Position numbers and translations under genes: made by a program
Source of the DNA: Hemerocallis citrina
Taxonomy: Eukaryota; Streptophyta; Magnoliopsida; Asparagales; Asphodelaceae
Assembly (NCBI GenBank): GCA_017893485.1
Contig: CM030366.1
Span: 201,495,173 to 201,559,172 of the forward strand
Direction of reading: 5' to 3'
Length of the DNA: 64,000 nucleotides
Notes under the pieces: generated by a model
The model's database searches: none
What the model saw: only the letters and a program-made list of their open reading frames with translations
Told to the model about the DNA's origin: nothing
Shown: positions 11,201 through 21,624 of the stretch, in pieces
Position numbering within the stretch: position 1 is the stretch's first letter
How the letters are laid out: each line of letters begins with the position of its first letter

Positions 11201-14200
11201 GTCTTACTTTAGGCCTTCTAGGGTCATGTACTCTAACAAATGTATCACAACACAAATTTTCACTTTAACAAAATTATTTGTGTTTTCATGCTATGATTTA
11301 CAAGGCGTATTCAATTTAAGGTGTAGTAACACATTAGAGATATGATTAACAATACAACATTACTCATTATTACACAAGACAAACAACAGTCAATAATATA
11401 GAATTCAACATTTCACTAAGAGTTTGATTCTAACTTTTATCAATACTGTTTGATTGTTGTAAGTAGAGTGCAGTAGAGATTATGCCCAATGCAAACTTCT
11501 CTAAAGTTGTTAAACATATTCACCACCTCTATCAAATCTGAACCCTTGATTTTTAGCATTCAACTATAATTTTTAATTCATTAAGAATAATAAGTGCTTC
11601 ATTCTTCATATATATGACAAACTTATATTAATCATCTACAAGAGCAATTAAATACTTCTGACCAATAATCGTCTCATCTAGTTACAAAGCTACTGAGATC
11701 ACAAATATCAGAATGTATTGACTCAAGTAGTTGTGTGCTCCTAGAGACCATACTAAATGATTTTCTAGTGATCATAATCTGAGCACAACTTTCATATTTG
11801 TCATATTTAATGGAGTGTCATTTAGCAGAGTTATGAGTTTTAACAAGATTAAACAATTTAATATATAGTTCATAGTGATTCTAAATCTCAAAACAACTTG
11901 GATGTTAAAACTTTTGACTCAATAGCTTTTAACTCCGTTTTCCCACAGTTTTGATAATTAGATCACATTTCCTCACAGACAATTGAATATATATTTCTCA
12001 AATCCTAGCCAATTATGCTAGGTTCAAGAACATAATTAGAACTATTATTATTAATTGTTTCATTTGTTAAACTCAACTTATACATGCGATTGACAATGTA
12101 AGCACATTATAAGAGCTAATACAAGATTACTCTATCACATTTTACAAAGGTGTTTGCTTTCTCTAGTGATTCTAACAATGTCCACGTGCTCAAACAAATT
12201 GAGCTATAATTTTCTTTATTCGTTCTTCATCATCTTCGAAACACTAAGCGAGATAATGACCCATATTTTATAATTCAATTTTGCACACACAGTACAATGA
12301 ACGATAAAGAACAAAACGTAAATAATGGAGTCATATTCTGCATTACAGGATGCTCCTATCTAAGTTACGGACATTTGTCATAGATCTTATACAAAAATTT
12401 TAATTATTAGAGAAGCAAATATATAATCTCACACAAACTGCAAACAATGGATTTGTCAAAATATCTATACACATAGTATGATAAAATACTTAACAACCCT
12501 AAACATGCTAGTTTTCAAAGCGAGAATAACTATGATCTAAAACTCTCAATCATGTGATCAAACGTACAAGACGTTAACACATTCATCACATAAAAATACC
12601 AAGAGGTTAAAGTAGATCATACCGACACTTCAAGTTAGAAGTGTTTTTCCAAATTCGATGGAGAAGCCTGCGTAGTGCAGACTTATCATGCCATGATGCA
12701 AATCCATCGTCTCCAATACACACAATTTGTAAGTAACTTTGGAGTTCCTACATTCATCAAATTGTTAAAGATTAGCCAATTAAACGACTTATTAGCACTA
12801 TCTAATTCACAACAATTTAATTGGAGATACAAACTTTATAGTCAAAACTATAATTTATCAAAATAAATATTTGATCCATAGCACGCAGCCAAAGCAGTTA
12901 TTCAGATTTGTATTTAATTAAACAATGCTTAATACGGTTTTGAACTTTAGCACTTAGCAACAAAATTCAAACAAATAATTAAATAACAATTTAAATTTGG
13001 TGAATAACTTATCTTTAATTTAGATCTATCCAGGTCTGATTCCTTTTGACTGGATCTGAAAATGGATCTGATCCAACAGTCCAAACACCAAACAGCAGTC
13101 ACCAACCAATAGAGAAGCTGTTGGGCTGGATCTGAATCTGGATCTGAGTAGTCTCCTTCTTCTCCTTCAATCTCACACAAAGACCAATGGAGAAGAAAGT
13201 GGAGAAGAGGCAGCATCGTTGGATGGGTTCGGCGACCTCCGGCAACGGCAGACGCGACCCCGGCGTCAGGTGCGGCGGCAACTCCCAGCGGCGGCGACTG
13301 CTGCTCCTCTACCACCTCGATCTGATCCTATCCTAGATCCAACAGCAATGGAAGAACAAATCACTTTCGATCTGATCAAACCCTAGATCCAACAGCACCG
13401 GCAACAGCACTCGATCCAAGGATGACGACGACCAGGTCGAACGATGTCCACGGTGGTCGGAGGCGGCAGCGACTTGATCGACCCACGACAAGATCGACCC
13501 ACGACAGCGATGGCGCCCACAGTGGTCAGAGGTGACCGCGACTTGATCGAACCACGACAACGATGGCGATGGCGCCCACGGTGGTCGGAGGCGGCCGCGA
13601 CTAGGTCGAACGACGGCTGCGACGGCGCCCACAGTGGTCGGGATGTAACAGAAGTCGGGTTCTTTTGGTCGGAGGTGAGATGATAATATCTTAAGATTGT
13701 TAATACTGATTTGGGAAATTAGGGTTAGGGTTAATCTCTAGCCGCTTAAGATATTATACCCTGCTTATCAGTATTGGAATATCACAGAGCACTATCTCTA
13801 GACCAGCTTATAAAGAGATTAGACTGGGTTTAGGGTACTGGGCTTTTAGCCCACTCAACCCGTTCCAATAATTAATACATAACACGTGTAAACCCGTGTT
13901 GCCCCATAGAATAATATACACAATATTATCCTATTATATTGAGAATATACATATACATCCAACAGATAAAGCATATTGCTTAATCTCGCTTGCTCAAGAC
14001 ATAATAGAAAGCAAAAAAAAAAAAAAGACAAAGGAAGATTAGTGAGAGAGGGCATTAAGAATGTGGCCTCTTTTTGGAGGAGCATATCATATATACGAAA
14101 AATAGCCCACTTCCTCTTATTCCTCTTTCCCCCTTTCCTTACACAGAATCCCGTGCATATAAAGAGGAATGAATGGATTGAAAGCGACTCCCTTCGTCCT

Positions 14201-14969
14201 CACTCTTGACCAACTTTATATCCCCCATTAGACCCAATGGCACCCTTAGTAAATTCACACAAACTAAACTACCATTTCCGTCCTTTTCTTTCCTTCGAGA
14301 CCTATATAGGTCATGCAGAATTTTAACTACAAACATCCCTAATATTATAATGAAAGAAAGTCTTAGTGTCATTTCTAAATCTACCAACACGTGTATTGCA
14401 TGTATATAACTAACATAAATGAGGTCTCAGGTTCGAAACCTCACTGCGTCATATTTTTTTACTTTAATTTTTAAAAAATATATTTAATGTGCATCACGAG
14501 TGTAAATTACCATCTTTCCATATCTATCCATATATAATATAATATATAATATATATTATAATGGAAGAGTTGGAGTTGTAAATCTACCTACTTACGTGCA
14601 ACTCCAACTCTCCCATTATAGTCTTCATCAGGTTACTTTTAAAAATATATAATCTTATTTATTAAGACATGCATCGGACGTGTAAATTAGAATATTTACT
14701 TTTAACTTTTTTTAAAAAATATTACGTGCATCGCCCGTACATAATACTAGTGCTTTAACTATTAAGAGCTTAACAAAACGTTGCGACGGGTTTTTTTTTA
14801 ATATTTTTATATCTACTGTAATTACTATGCATGAAGAGGATATATGACCGAGAGTATAAACCTGAGAGCTTATACTTTTGACGGTGTCTTTAGCATTCGG
14901 CGTCTCGGCACGTGTGTTATCATCATCATCACCGCCTCCATCCTTGGCACACGCAATACAAGCCAACAT
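6324..14969 (-). CDS. BRXL: BREVIS RADIX-like protein, five coding exons, 406 aa
   Basis: Seen (- strand): coding exons 14969-14862, 7862-7468, 7369-7237, 7030-6525 and 6402-6324 (TAG at 6324-6326) have GT-AG borders and matching phases, giving 406 residues. The start MLACIACAKD is followed by TPNAKDTVKSISSQ and IKDMVLKLSG, the conserved amino-terminal blocks of the family. BRX domain 1 begins at EWTALVEPGVQITF (about residue 138) and continues with SREMFNKWQAQRWWGENFDK. BRX domain 2 begins at EWVEQDEPGVYITI (about residue 352) and ends at the stop. The linker is rich in Ser, Ala, Asn and His. Known: BRX proteins are plasma-membrane and nuclear regulators of protophloem and root growth that act with PAX/D6PK-type kinases on auxin efflux, and BRX domains mediate protein contacts. 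The CxxC near the start fits membrane attachment by palmitoylation. Odd: coding intron 1 (7863-14861) is 7 kb because of a Copia insertion. All coding and splice sites look intact. Confidence 0.95.
8234..8270. repeat. (GA)n microsatellite beside the Copia insertion
   Basis: About 18 GA units lie in BRX-like intron 1. The tract ends one base before the GATAA target duplication of the retrotransposon. Confidence 0.95.
8276..8542 (-). repeat. 3' LTR of the Copia element in the BRX-like intron
   Basis: This 267-bp LTR has TG..CA ends. It contains TTATAAG (- strand sense) and one base difference from its partner. Confidence 0.93.
9690..10270 (-). pseudogene. Copia RT/RNase H remnant
   Basis: On the - strand, fragments in several frames read ICTRIDIAFEVGMICRFTNNP (10110-10180 region), RYLSGTQEFALCYSKF and FSSKKSDLYVLSSAGEEAEW. 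These match the RT-to-RNase H segment of Copia polyproteins (the TRPDI..AV block, the RYLKGT block and the RNase H K-Q-x-x-V block). Several stops and frameshifts separate them. The fragment is inactive. Confidence 0.75.
11460..11800 (-). pseudogene. Copia integrase core remnant
   Basis: The - strand gives GQKYLIALVDD and then YMKNEALIILNELKIIVE, which lines up with the first catalytic Asp region of Copia integrase. In another frame it gives FRFDRGGE, the usual D-x-G-G-E-Y block. Stops and a frameshift break it. Confidence 0.7.
13430..13645. repeat. GC-rich minisatellite in the Copia leader
   Basis: Three to four imperfect copies of a roughly 60-bp unit recur, carrying GATGGCGCCCAC, GTGGTCGGAGG and CGACTTGATCGA. 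GC content is far above the surrounding element. It lies just inside the 5' LTR (element sense -), in the untranslated leader. Confidence 0.75.
13698..13964 (-). repeat. 5' LTR of the Copia element in the BRX-like intron
   Basis: This 267-bp LTR matches 8276-8542 except at 13840. On the - strand it starts TGTTGGATG. GATAA follows at 13965-13969. Confidence 0.93.
14330..14750 (+). mobile_element. Helitron-like non-autonomous copy (3' end supported)
   Basis: The right end reads GTGCATCGCCCGTACATAAT and then ACTAG at 14746-14750: a short GC-rich hairpin close to a terminal CTAG, as in plant Helitrons. The body (TCTACCAACACGTGTA, then GGTTCGAAACCTC) is shared with the reverse-oriented copy at 18075-18310. 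The 5' TC end was not located. It lies in BRX-like intron 1, about 110 bp from exon 1. Confidence 0.5.
14556..14621. repeat. Long perfect-type hairpin
   Basis: AGAGTTGGAGTTG (from 14566) pairs with CAACTCCAACTCTCC (from about 14599) around a loop of about 17 bases, and flanking TATAATGG/CCCATTATA extends the stem. It may be a tiny MITE nested in the Helitron-like copy. Confidence 0.75.
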
Positions 14970-15025
14970 TGTTGATGCCGGTGACCAAATCGCGAGTGAA
15001 AATACCCGAAATGTCGATTCTAGCC

Positions 15026-16279
15026 CTGGATAAGAAGAAAAATTACGGCACATGTTAGCCCGGGCAAGATAAAGCGAGACAAGAGGGGCAGAAAAGTGCA
15101 GCCTTGGGCGTACCTAGTGTTGGGTGCAGCACATAGGGACAGTACGGTCTTTTCAGACAACAAAGAGACATGGGACCTTCATCTACATGGGGTTCCCAAC
15201 TCCAATACTTATATAATATTTTTTTTTTCTTTTTTACTTTTTAAAGGAATTTTGTGGGGGTATTTTTTTATATTAATTAATAATACTAGTTTAGTAAATT
15301 CAAAGATGATACAATAGCAGTAATAATAGAGAGAATCCCAACTTTAATCGTTGACAAGAAAACAAATGGATTAGAAGCAGAAGCTTCGATTAATGAGAAG
15401 AGAGTGGGACCCCATGCATATTTGTATTCATATTTTTGAAACTGAGAAAGTAATATACATATAATAATTATTTAATTATAAAATAAATACATAGTTAAGT
15501 AAATGAAGTAGTAGGAATCATTTAAGATGCAACAAAAGAGACTAAGAACAATTTGAGAGAAAGAGAGCTGTCAAATATGCAAAGTATTTGGCAAAACATG
15601 CTTATTTTACTTAAAAAGAGTAATATGATTACACGTGTTTGTACCTGTAACGATACTAGCTATTTCAATTTAGTATTAAAAAAAATAAAAATAAAGGGTT
15701 GTGATTGTGTCGTATAGTGGTTTGTGTCAGATCGTTAGTCTGTTACTGAAGATTGAACTCACGTATCCTTATTTATAACGACATAGCTATTTCAATTAAT
15801 TAGTGTTTCATGAAAAGAAAAGAAAAGAAAAAAAAACAAAAAATGTGCTTAATGAATTTGTGTCGTATAATGTCTACTTCAGTAATGAATCGAAAGCTAA
15901 TTGGTGATGATTAAATACTTCACATTACATAGCAAGTGCAGTGTACATACAAGAAATAATTGAAATTTTAAGTGAAGCGTAAGTTATGATGAAAAAGGGT
16001 AAAGATTATCTGCCTAACTTGAGCTATAAGAAAAATAAATTATAAAAAATAAAACTGAAAACGAGAAAAAAAAAATGGAAAAGGGCAAAGAAGCAAGTGT
16101 ACGGACAGGAACATAATAAGACAGAATGATGGAACCATGTACCAAACACACACACAAACAAAAAACTAAACTAAACTAAACTAAAATACTAGAAACTGCA
16201 ATCACAAGCTAACAAAAGATTGTGGGATCTAAAAGCATACAACTTCAAAAGAATAACTGAGATGAGATCATTTTGTTAC
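15026..16279 (-). other. Predicted 5' leader intron of the BRX-like gene
   Basis: On the - strand a GT donor at 16279-16278 (exon ending GCGAAG) and an acceptor TTCTTATCCAG ending at 15026 bound a 1.25-kb AT-rich intron. The next exon starts 56 bases upstream of the ATG at 14969. This is inferred from splice-site quality only. Confidence 0.5.
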
Positions 16280-16480
16280 CTTCGCAACTCGAAGAAATCG
16301 AAGTCTTTCTTCTTCTTCTTCTTCTTCTTTTTTCACTCCCAAATTCGAAGCAGAAGCAAGAATTCAATAACTGAGAAGATCAAGTGAATTGGGTAAAGCT
16401 AAATTTTTTTTGAGAAACGGAAATCGTAGCTCTCCGTCTAAGCAACACTCATTTCCGAGCTTACTAAGAGGACAGCACAT
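16280..16480 (-). promoter_or_regulatory. Predicted first (untranslated) exon of the BRX-like gene
   Basis: Between the TATA-like site and the leader-intron donor, the - strand carries a (GAA)n tract (16304-16329), typical of plant 5' leaders. The transcription start is estimated, not seen. Confidence 0.4.
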
Positions 16481-16496
16481 CGCTGTCTCCGCCGCC

Positions 16497-16504
16497 TATT
16501 AATA
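16497..16504 (-). promoter_or_regulatory. TATA-like box for the BRX-like gene
   Basis: TATTAATA on the - strand lies about 25-35 bases upstream of the predicted first exon. No other good TATA match lies nearby. Confidence 0.35.
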
Positions 16505-17280
16505 GAACCACTTAACGGCCGTTATCCTTTTTTTTCTTTTTTCTTTTTTCTTTTTTTTTTACTCCACTTCCGTCAAAAAAATCGTTAAACTCGACAATAA
16601 CTCTTGTGGGCCCCCACAGACCAATCTTTAATTACGAAGAGTGCCACTTGACGTGTAAACGAGATGATGTACGGTCACGATGACAGCATCGGATTGCGTT
16701 GCTAAGAGAAGACGGATCAGTTTTTGTTTGACCCGAGTTGTCGCGTTGCTGAGAGAAGACGGATCAGGAAATGGAGGGTTGGGATTGGATGGGAATTGTT
16801 TTGATGTACGGGTGGGAATTGGAATGGGTTGAGGAGAATGAGGAAGAGATTTGACTCGAGTTTCGGGTTTGGGTTTTTGTTTGACCCGAGTTGTTTAATC
16901 TGTTGAGGGGATTGATTTAGTAGTTGATAATTTGGACGTATGTAACTATTTACATACAGTCTTTAAATATTTTTTATTTAAATTCTATTTGAAGTGTGAT
17001 GAAGAATCGAAGATGGTATTCCCCAAATGTTCTTATTTCCTATTAATTGTCTCTGAGATTTGCTTTTAACACCTTCCGAAATTTAGAAAAGAAACACTGA
17101 AACCCAATGTCAATTTTGCAAATATTCAAGGACTTAATTGAAATGAGTGCATATAACCCCAATTTACAATGTCAAAAGATGTTGTAGTTGGTAGTACATG
17201 TTCAATTAGAAAAACAGATAACAAAGCACGGAGGTCGAAGTATTGAAGAGAGACAAAGTCAGCAAGCAGTAAATATAGAG
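16505..17280. other. Upstream region with short duplications, no gene
   Basis: A block containing AGAGAAGACGGATCAG occurs at about 16704 and again at about 16751. TTTTTGTTTGACCCGAGTTG occurs at about 16720 and 16874. This probably contains BRX-like promoter sequence. No coding region is supported. Confidence 0.5.
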
Positions 17281-17282
17281 AT

Positions 17283-17825
17283 GTACACAGTTGACTACAC
17301 ACCCTTCGGGTCCGGGCACGCTAAGTTGCGGTGGATTGCACATGTTGGGCAGTTGATCGTCCACGACTGTTGTACCATTTTTTGGCCTATATTTGGTGAT
17401 TCTTTTGGGCCCATCTTCAACTCCAAGTTAGATTGTACGGTTTCCATCGTGTGACTTCTTCTACAGAACATATCGAATGGTTATTGTATCAAAACTAGCT
17501 ACAGTTATAGTTTCTCTAGATCTCTCTATATATTATAATAGCATTCATGAGAGGTGTAGTACTTCATTGATATTCTGATATTCTTCTACATTGCAAGTGA
17601 GGCTGGGGAGATAGTTCTTTGTGAGTGAGTTTGTAATCCAACTTCTTGTAATCTTCTCTAGTTGAATAAAATCTATCTATATTTTCCTTCCGATTAGGTT
17701 CATTCGAACTGGGATAAATCTTTGTGTATTTAGTAGATCTACTTACTTGGTATTCTAGATCTGTTTGTGTTCTCTCGCTATCACTGCTCAACGAAATAAG
17801 CCGTGTCACATCAATTTTCCTAACA
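17283..17825 (+). mobile_element. Possible solo LTR (Copia-type)
   Basis: The stretch has a CTATATATTATAATAG TATA region (17525-17540), GAATAAAAT at 17664 and an end TTTTCCTAACA at 17815-17825, the usual layout of a plant Copia LTR. The left end is ambiguous (TGT at 17283, 17344 or 17368). I found no matching target duplication and no primer site after it. Confidence 0.35.
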
Positions 17826-18074
17826 ATAGTGTTGATCATCATAGTAATTATTGAATGAGAGTGTGTCTGCCATTGTGCCTGCGAGGGCGAGGTGGGTGTG
17901 TGGCTTTGCTATCTTAAACATGGACATCAGAGATTTTTCAGTGGAAAAAAACAGGCTAATACACATGATATCAAGTAGCACAACAATAACAAAGTTACGA
18001 AAGGAGCCTCACAAAATTGACTGGTCTAGTTAGCACTCAATTAAAGTAGATACAATCTCATGCAATTAATTGTA

Positions 18075-18310
18075 CTAGTAATTTACACGTGCAATGCATA
18101 TTTTAATAATTTTAAAAAATAAAACCAGAAACTCTGACGTATGGAGAATTTGAACCGGAAACATTCTTTATATTAGTTATACACGTATGTTACACATGTT
18201 GGTAGAATGACAAAATAACAAAATAACATTCTGGCCTAGAATGTTATTCTGGCCTAGAATGACAAAATAACAAATGACAAATGACACTAAGGTCTTCTTC
18301 TATTATAATG
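18075..18310 (-). mobile_element. Helitron-like non-autonomous copy, reverse orientation
   Basis: Read on -, it shares the CTTAGTGTCATTT, TCTACCAACA and GGTTC..A blocks with 14330-14750. It ends GCACGTGTAAATTACTAG at 18075-18078, again a CTAG terminus. It contains two tandem copies of a 23-bp unit around TGGCCTAGAATG (18230-18265). Confidence 0.45.
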
Positions 18311-18669
18311 TTAGAGATTAGAGATAGAGATTTGAGATAAGAGATAATCAAGATTGTTCGGCAAAATAAAATATTGATAAAAATATATTAAAATCTTCTC
18401 TAAACGCAAGTTAGTTAATCAGAATGTGAAGTGTGCCTTATTCTTTCTTAGATTATTCATATGACATATATACTGTACGTGCTTATATAACTAGAGCGCC
18501 TTAATAATGATAAGTTATTTACCCAGCATTCATTAATATATATTTTTTTCATTAAAGAGAGAAAAATAAAAAACAAAAACAAATAAATAGTTGGTCAATT
18601 AGACGATAATTTGTAAAGAGTCAAGGTCAAACATCCTCTTGCCTGTTAGTTACTGTCACCGGTAACATA

Positions 18670-19394
18670 ATATATTTCCCCAAAATGATCAACTTTTTAA
18701 AACTATTTACCAAATTAACCCACTTTTAAAACTATTTACTAATCTGACCAACTCGCTATCTGAGTTCAGTTTAAATGAACTTGATATCTCTAAAAGCAAG
18801 TGTAGTTCTATTAATTTCTCCAACACTTGGAAAAATTTTGAACATGCAATTTCTACTTGAAATGTATACAACTATACTTGCTATCTGAGATAACGTGTTC
18901 ATTTGAACTAGACTCGCTATCTCAAATAGCAAGGGTAGTTGTACTCATTTTTTCAGAAATTTTTTTAACATAAAATGTATACAACTATACTCGTTATTTG
19001 AGATACCGAGTCTAGTTTAGATGAACTTGCTATCTCAGATTGCGATTGTAATCGTACTCATTTTTTCAGAGATAATTTGAGCATGAAATGTATAGATAGT
19101 GAGTGTAGATCTATATATTTGGTAGAAATTTCATATTTAAAATTTCTTTAAAAAATGAGTACAACTACACTCGCTATCTGAGGTCAGTCAGATAACGAGT
19201 ATAGTTATATACATTTCATGCAGAAATTGCATGTTCAAAATTTTTCTGGAAAATGAGTACAACTAGACTCGAGGTAATTTGAACTAGACTCGCGACAATC
19301 TCAGATAGCGAGTAGGTTAATTTGGTAAATAGTTTCTAAAGTGTGTTAGATTGGTAAATACTTTCAAAAAGTGGGTCATATTGGAAAAGAATTC
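18670..19394. mobile_element. Foldback (MULE-like) element with 8-bp TSD
   Basis: The 725-bp unit sits between GTAACATA at 18662-18669 and GTAACATA at 19395-19402. The arms pair end to end: TTTCCCCAAAATGATCAACT with the inverted GTGGGTCATATTGGAAAAG, then blocks with AAACTATTTACCAAATTAACC. The interior repeats ACTCGCTATCTGAG several times in both orientations. It has no ORF of note. TSD length and long inverted repeats fit a Mutator-like foldback element. Confidence 0.75.
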
Positions 19395-19402
19395 GTAACA
19401 TA

Positions 19403-20000
19403 TATACTGCCCGTATACAACAGTAACTTTCTATTGCCGGTAGCGTACCAGTACAAGTTTAGTCCTGCCAAATTTTCGGCTTTTGCTTTTTGCCAGAGAT
19501 TTCCTTGATGAGAGGAATGAATTGAATTGAAGATGGAGAGAGGGTTAGGTTTCAATAGATTTTCTTCGCAGCTTTTTTATCATATATAGTTAACACATTT
19601 ATCTAGAGATAGCATGCATGCATGCATCCATATATCTTCGTATACCGAGACAATGCACTGTTTTTAGCCAAAAGGGAGAAAAGATTCAAAGAAGATATAG
19701 CAAGAAGCTCAGAACCAGCCTTTGCTAAAAGAGAAGGCTTCCCTTTAACCATAATTATGGATCTACATGTATCACACTCACTTGGTTTCTGCTTGTTATC
19801 CAAGAAAGGCATACTGATCCAAACTCCTATGAATCAATACACTTTCCATAACCCTTGTTCCTCCACCTCCATGCTCTCTTGCGTGAGTCATTAGCCGTGC
19901 ATTGTATGTGCTATACTCAAATAACAAACAAAACCGGTAATCACGTATATCATGCGTGTTAAGTCACATAGTTAACGTTGTGTGTCCACGAAACTGCAAC
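19403..20000. other. Intergenic, no gene seen
   Basis: Mixed AT-rich sequence. The short ORFs here have no recognisable motif. A GCATGCATGCATGC run lies at 19612-19626. Confidence 0.5.
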
Positions 20001-20691
20001 CAAGGCTGACATTGAGCTCATGGGGGACCGAGGTGAACTGTTGAAATGGAGCCCTCATACATAATGTGAGAAAAAAAATGGTAAAAAAAAGATTTAAAAA
20101 AATGACAAAGAAAGAGTTACTAGTTGGTCAACGGAGGGTTCTTCTCAGTGGTCAGCGACAACAACTATAAGACAGTACAACAACAACAACAGCATCAACG
20201 TGAAGTAACAACAGTGATAGCGGCTACAAAGCAGATGCTCGAGTGTAGAGTTTGGAGTTAGGTTTGGGTTTGTATGGGGGTTGGAGGTAGATTTTAAAGG
20301 ATTTCAAATGGAGGTTAGGAGGCCTGAGGAGATATAGAATGAAGTTTAATGGATTTAGGCATTTAGAGGAGAGATGAAGCAAGTTGCTTGGTTTGGTGAT
20401 AGGGTTCAAGTTCAAGTGATTGGGTTGGATGACTTGGATCCATTAATGATCTAGTGATCAACTTCTTCTTCAATTTTTTAGTCTGTGGGCTGGCCCATTA
20501 ACGTTGTGAATTTTTTTTTTAAGGCAAAAGAAAATTTGGGGGACCCTAGAAAAGCCTAAATTGTAATTAGAAGCATGTGTAAAATACGTAATATATAGGT
20601 TAAAATTTTTTTAGGACCCCCCTAGAAATATGCAAAAAGCGGAGAACCCGAGGTTGCTGCCTCTCTTGTCTCTACTATAGGGTCAGCCATG
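20001..20691. mobile_element. hAT-like non-autonomous transposon with perfect 8-bp TSD
   Basis: ACTGCAAC at 19993-20000 and 20692-20699 flank a 691-bp unit. It starts CAAGGCTGAC and ends GGTCAGCCATG, so the termini are inverted (CAAGGCTGAC versus CATGGCTGAC). An 8-bp duplication with short CA-G-G-type termini is the hAT pattern. No transposase is visible. The subterminal AATGTGAGAAAAAAA is shared with 21378 onward. Confidence 0.85.
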
Positions 20692-20699
20692 ACTGCAAC

Positions 20700-21369
20700 T
20701 TCAACTCTCTAGTCTTTAATAGTAAAAAATTAATGTAATTAAGCTTTCGGTTTCATCATAGTAATAACAAACACATGTATGGTACATATTAGTTCCATCA
20801 TTCACATATTCACCAAACATCATACCATGAAACGAGCGTGCAATGTAAATACACCAATTAGGTCACACCTGCAATGTTCGTGAGCCATATTCCATCTCTC
20901 TAGTTGTAGCAGTCCTGCCGGGTGTCTTACCGATACATATTTAGCAGTTTTATACAGGGCCTAATATGTAAACAAACTTCTGAATGGGCTAATATGTTAA
21001 AACTCTCATCTCCTTAAAGTTGTGAAGGGTTGATTAATTTAAGAATTAAGGACAACTCACATTTGGCAAGGCTCTTCATAATTTCTCTGTATAAAAGCAG
21101 AGGTATGCATGGGGGGATTCTGTGTGTTAATAAAGTGGTTATTTGCTGCTACCAAGTGCATGCACAACTAAAGCCCCTGGTGCCTCTCTCTGGATAAAGA
21201 AGCAGCTCTGCTGCAAATGCACTTGACAAGCATATCATAATGATAATGCATGGTACTACTACTAATAATAATAATATTATGGAAACCTCACCAATTGTTG
21301 ATGGTCCTTCCAATTCCTTTTCCTGTATGTTTTTTGGAAAAAAATACCAGTATGAAAGACATGTTAACA
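20700..21369. other. Intergenic, no gene seen
   Basis: AT-rich unique-looking sequence with no convincing ORF, RNA gene or element termini. Confidence 0.5.
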
Positions 21370-21624
21370 TGTATATTCAGGACCGGCCTGAGCTCATGGA
21401 GATTCAAGGCAAACTCCCGAAATAGAGCTCACATAAATAATGTGAGAAAAAAATTAAATTATTATAATAATATATTATTTAAAGTAAATTTTTTTTTGCA
21501 TTTGTTGCAGTAAACTCGCTAATTATCTATTCATAATTAAGTTTTCCTACCATCCCCTTCTCAATACATAGTAAGCCTACTTGACACAATCTCAATCCGA
21601 TAACAATAGGTATTGTACCTGTAA

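Larger units (their letters stand above)
8276..13964 (-). mobile_element. Copia LTR retrotransposon, non-autonomous, TSD GATAA
   Basis: Seen: 267-bp direct repeats at both ends begin TGTTAATACTG and end CATCCAACA, as read on +. They are flanked by identical GATAA at 8271-8275 and 13965-13969. On the - strand a purine tract (about 8543-8555, reading GAGGAGAT up to the LTR) abuts the left LTR as a polypurine tract, so the element is oriented - and its 5' LTR is on the right. Relics of integrase (about 11.5-11.8 kb) and RT/RNase H (about 9.7-10.3 kb) appear in Ty1/copia order but are full of stops. No standard TGGTATCAGAGC primer site follows the 5' LTR. The two LTRs differ at only one visible position (8418 A versus 13840 G). 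Confidence 0.93.

Noticed and set aside
12947..13632. - strand ORFs at the 5' side of the Copia element
   Set aside because: They lie in the GC-rich leader repeat, have no gag motif and probably arise from composition.
19603..19894. Overlapping 69- and 90-aa ORFs on opposite strands
   Set aside because: No recognisable motif, no nearby promoter evidence, and they overlap each other.
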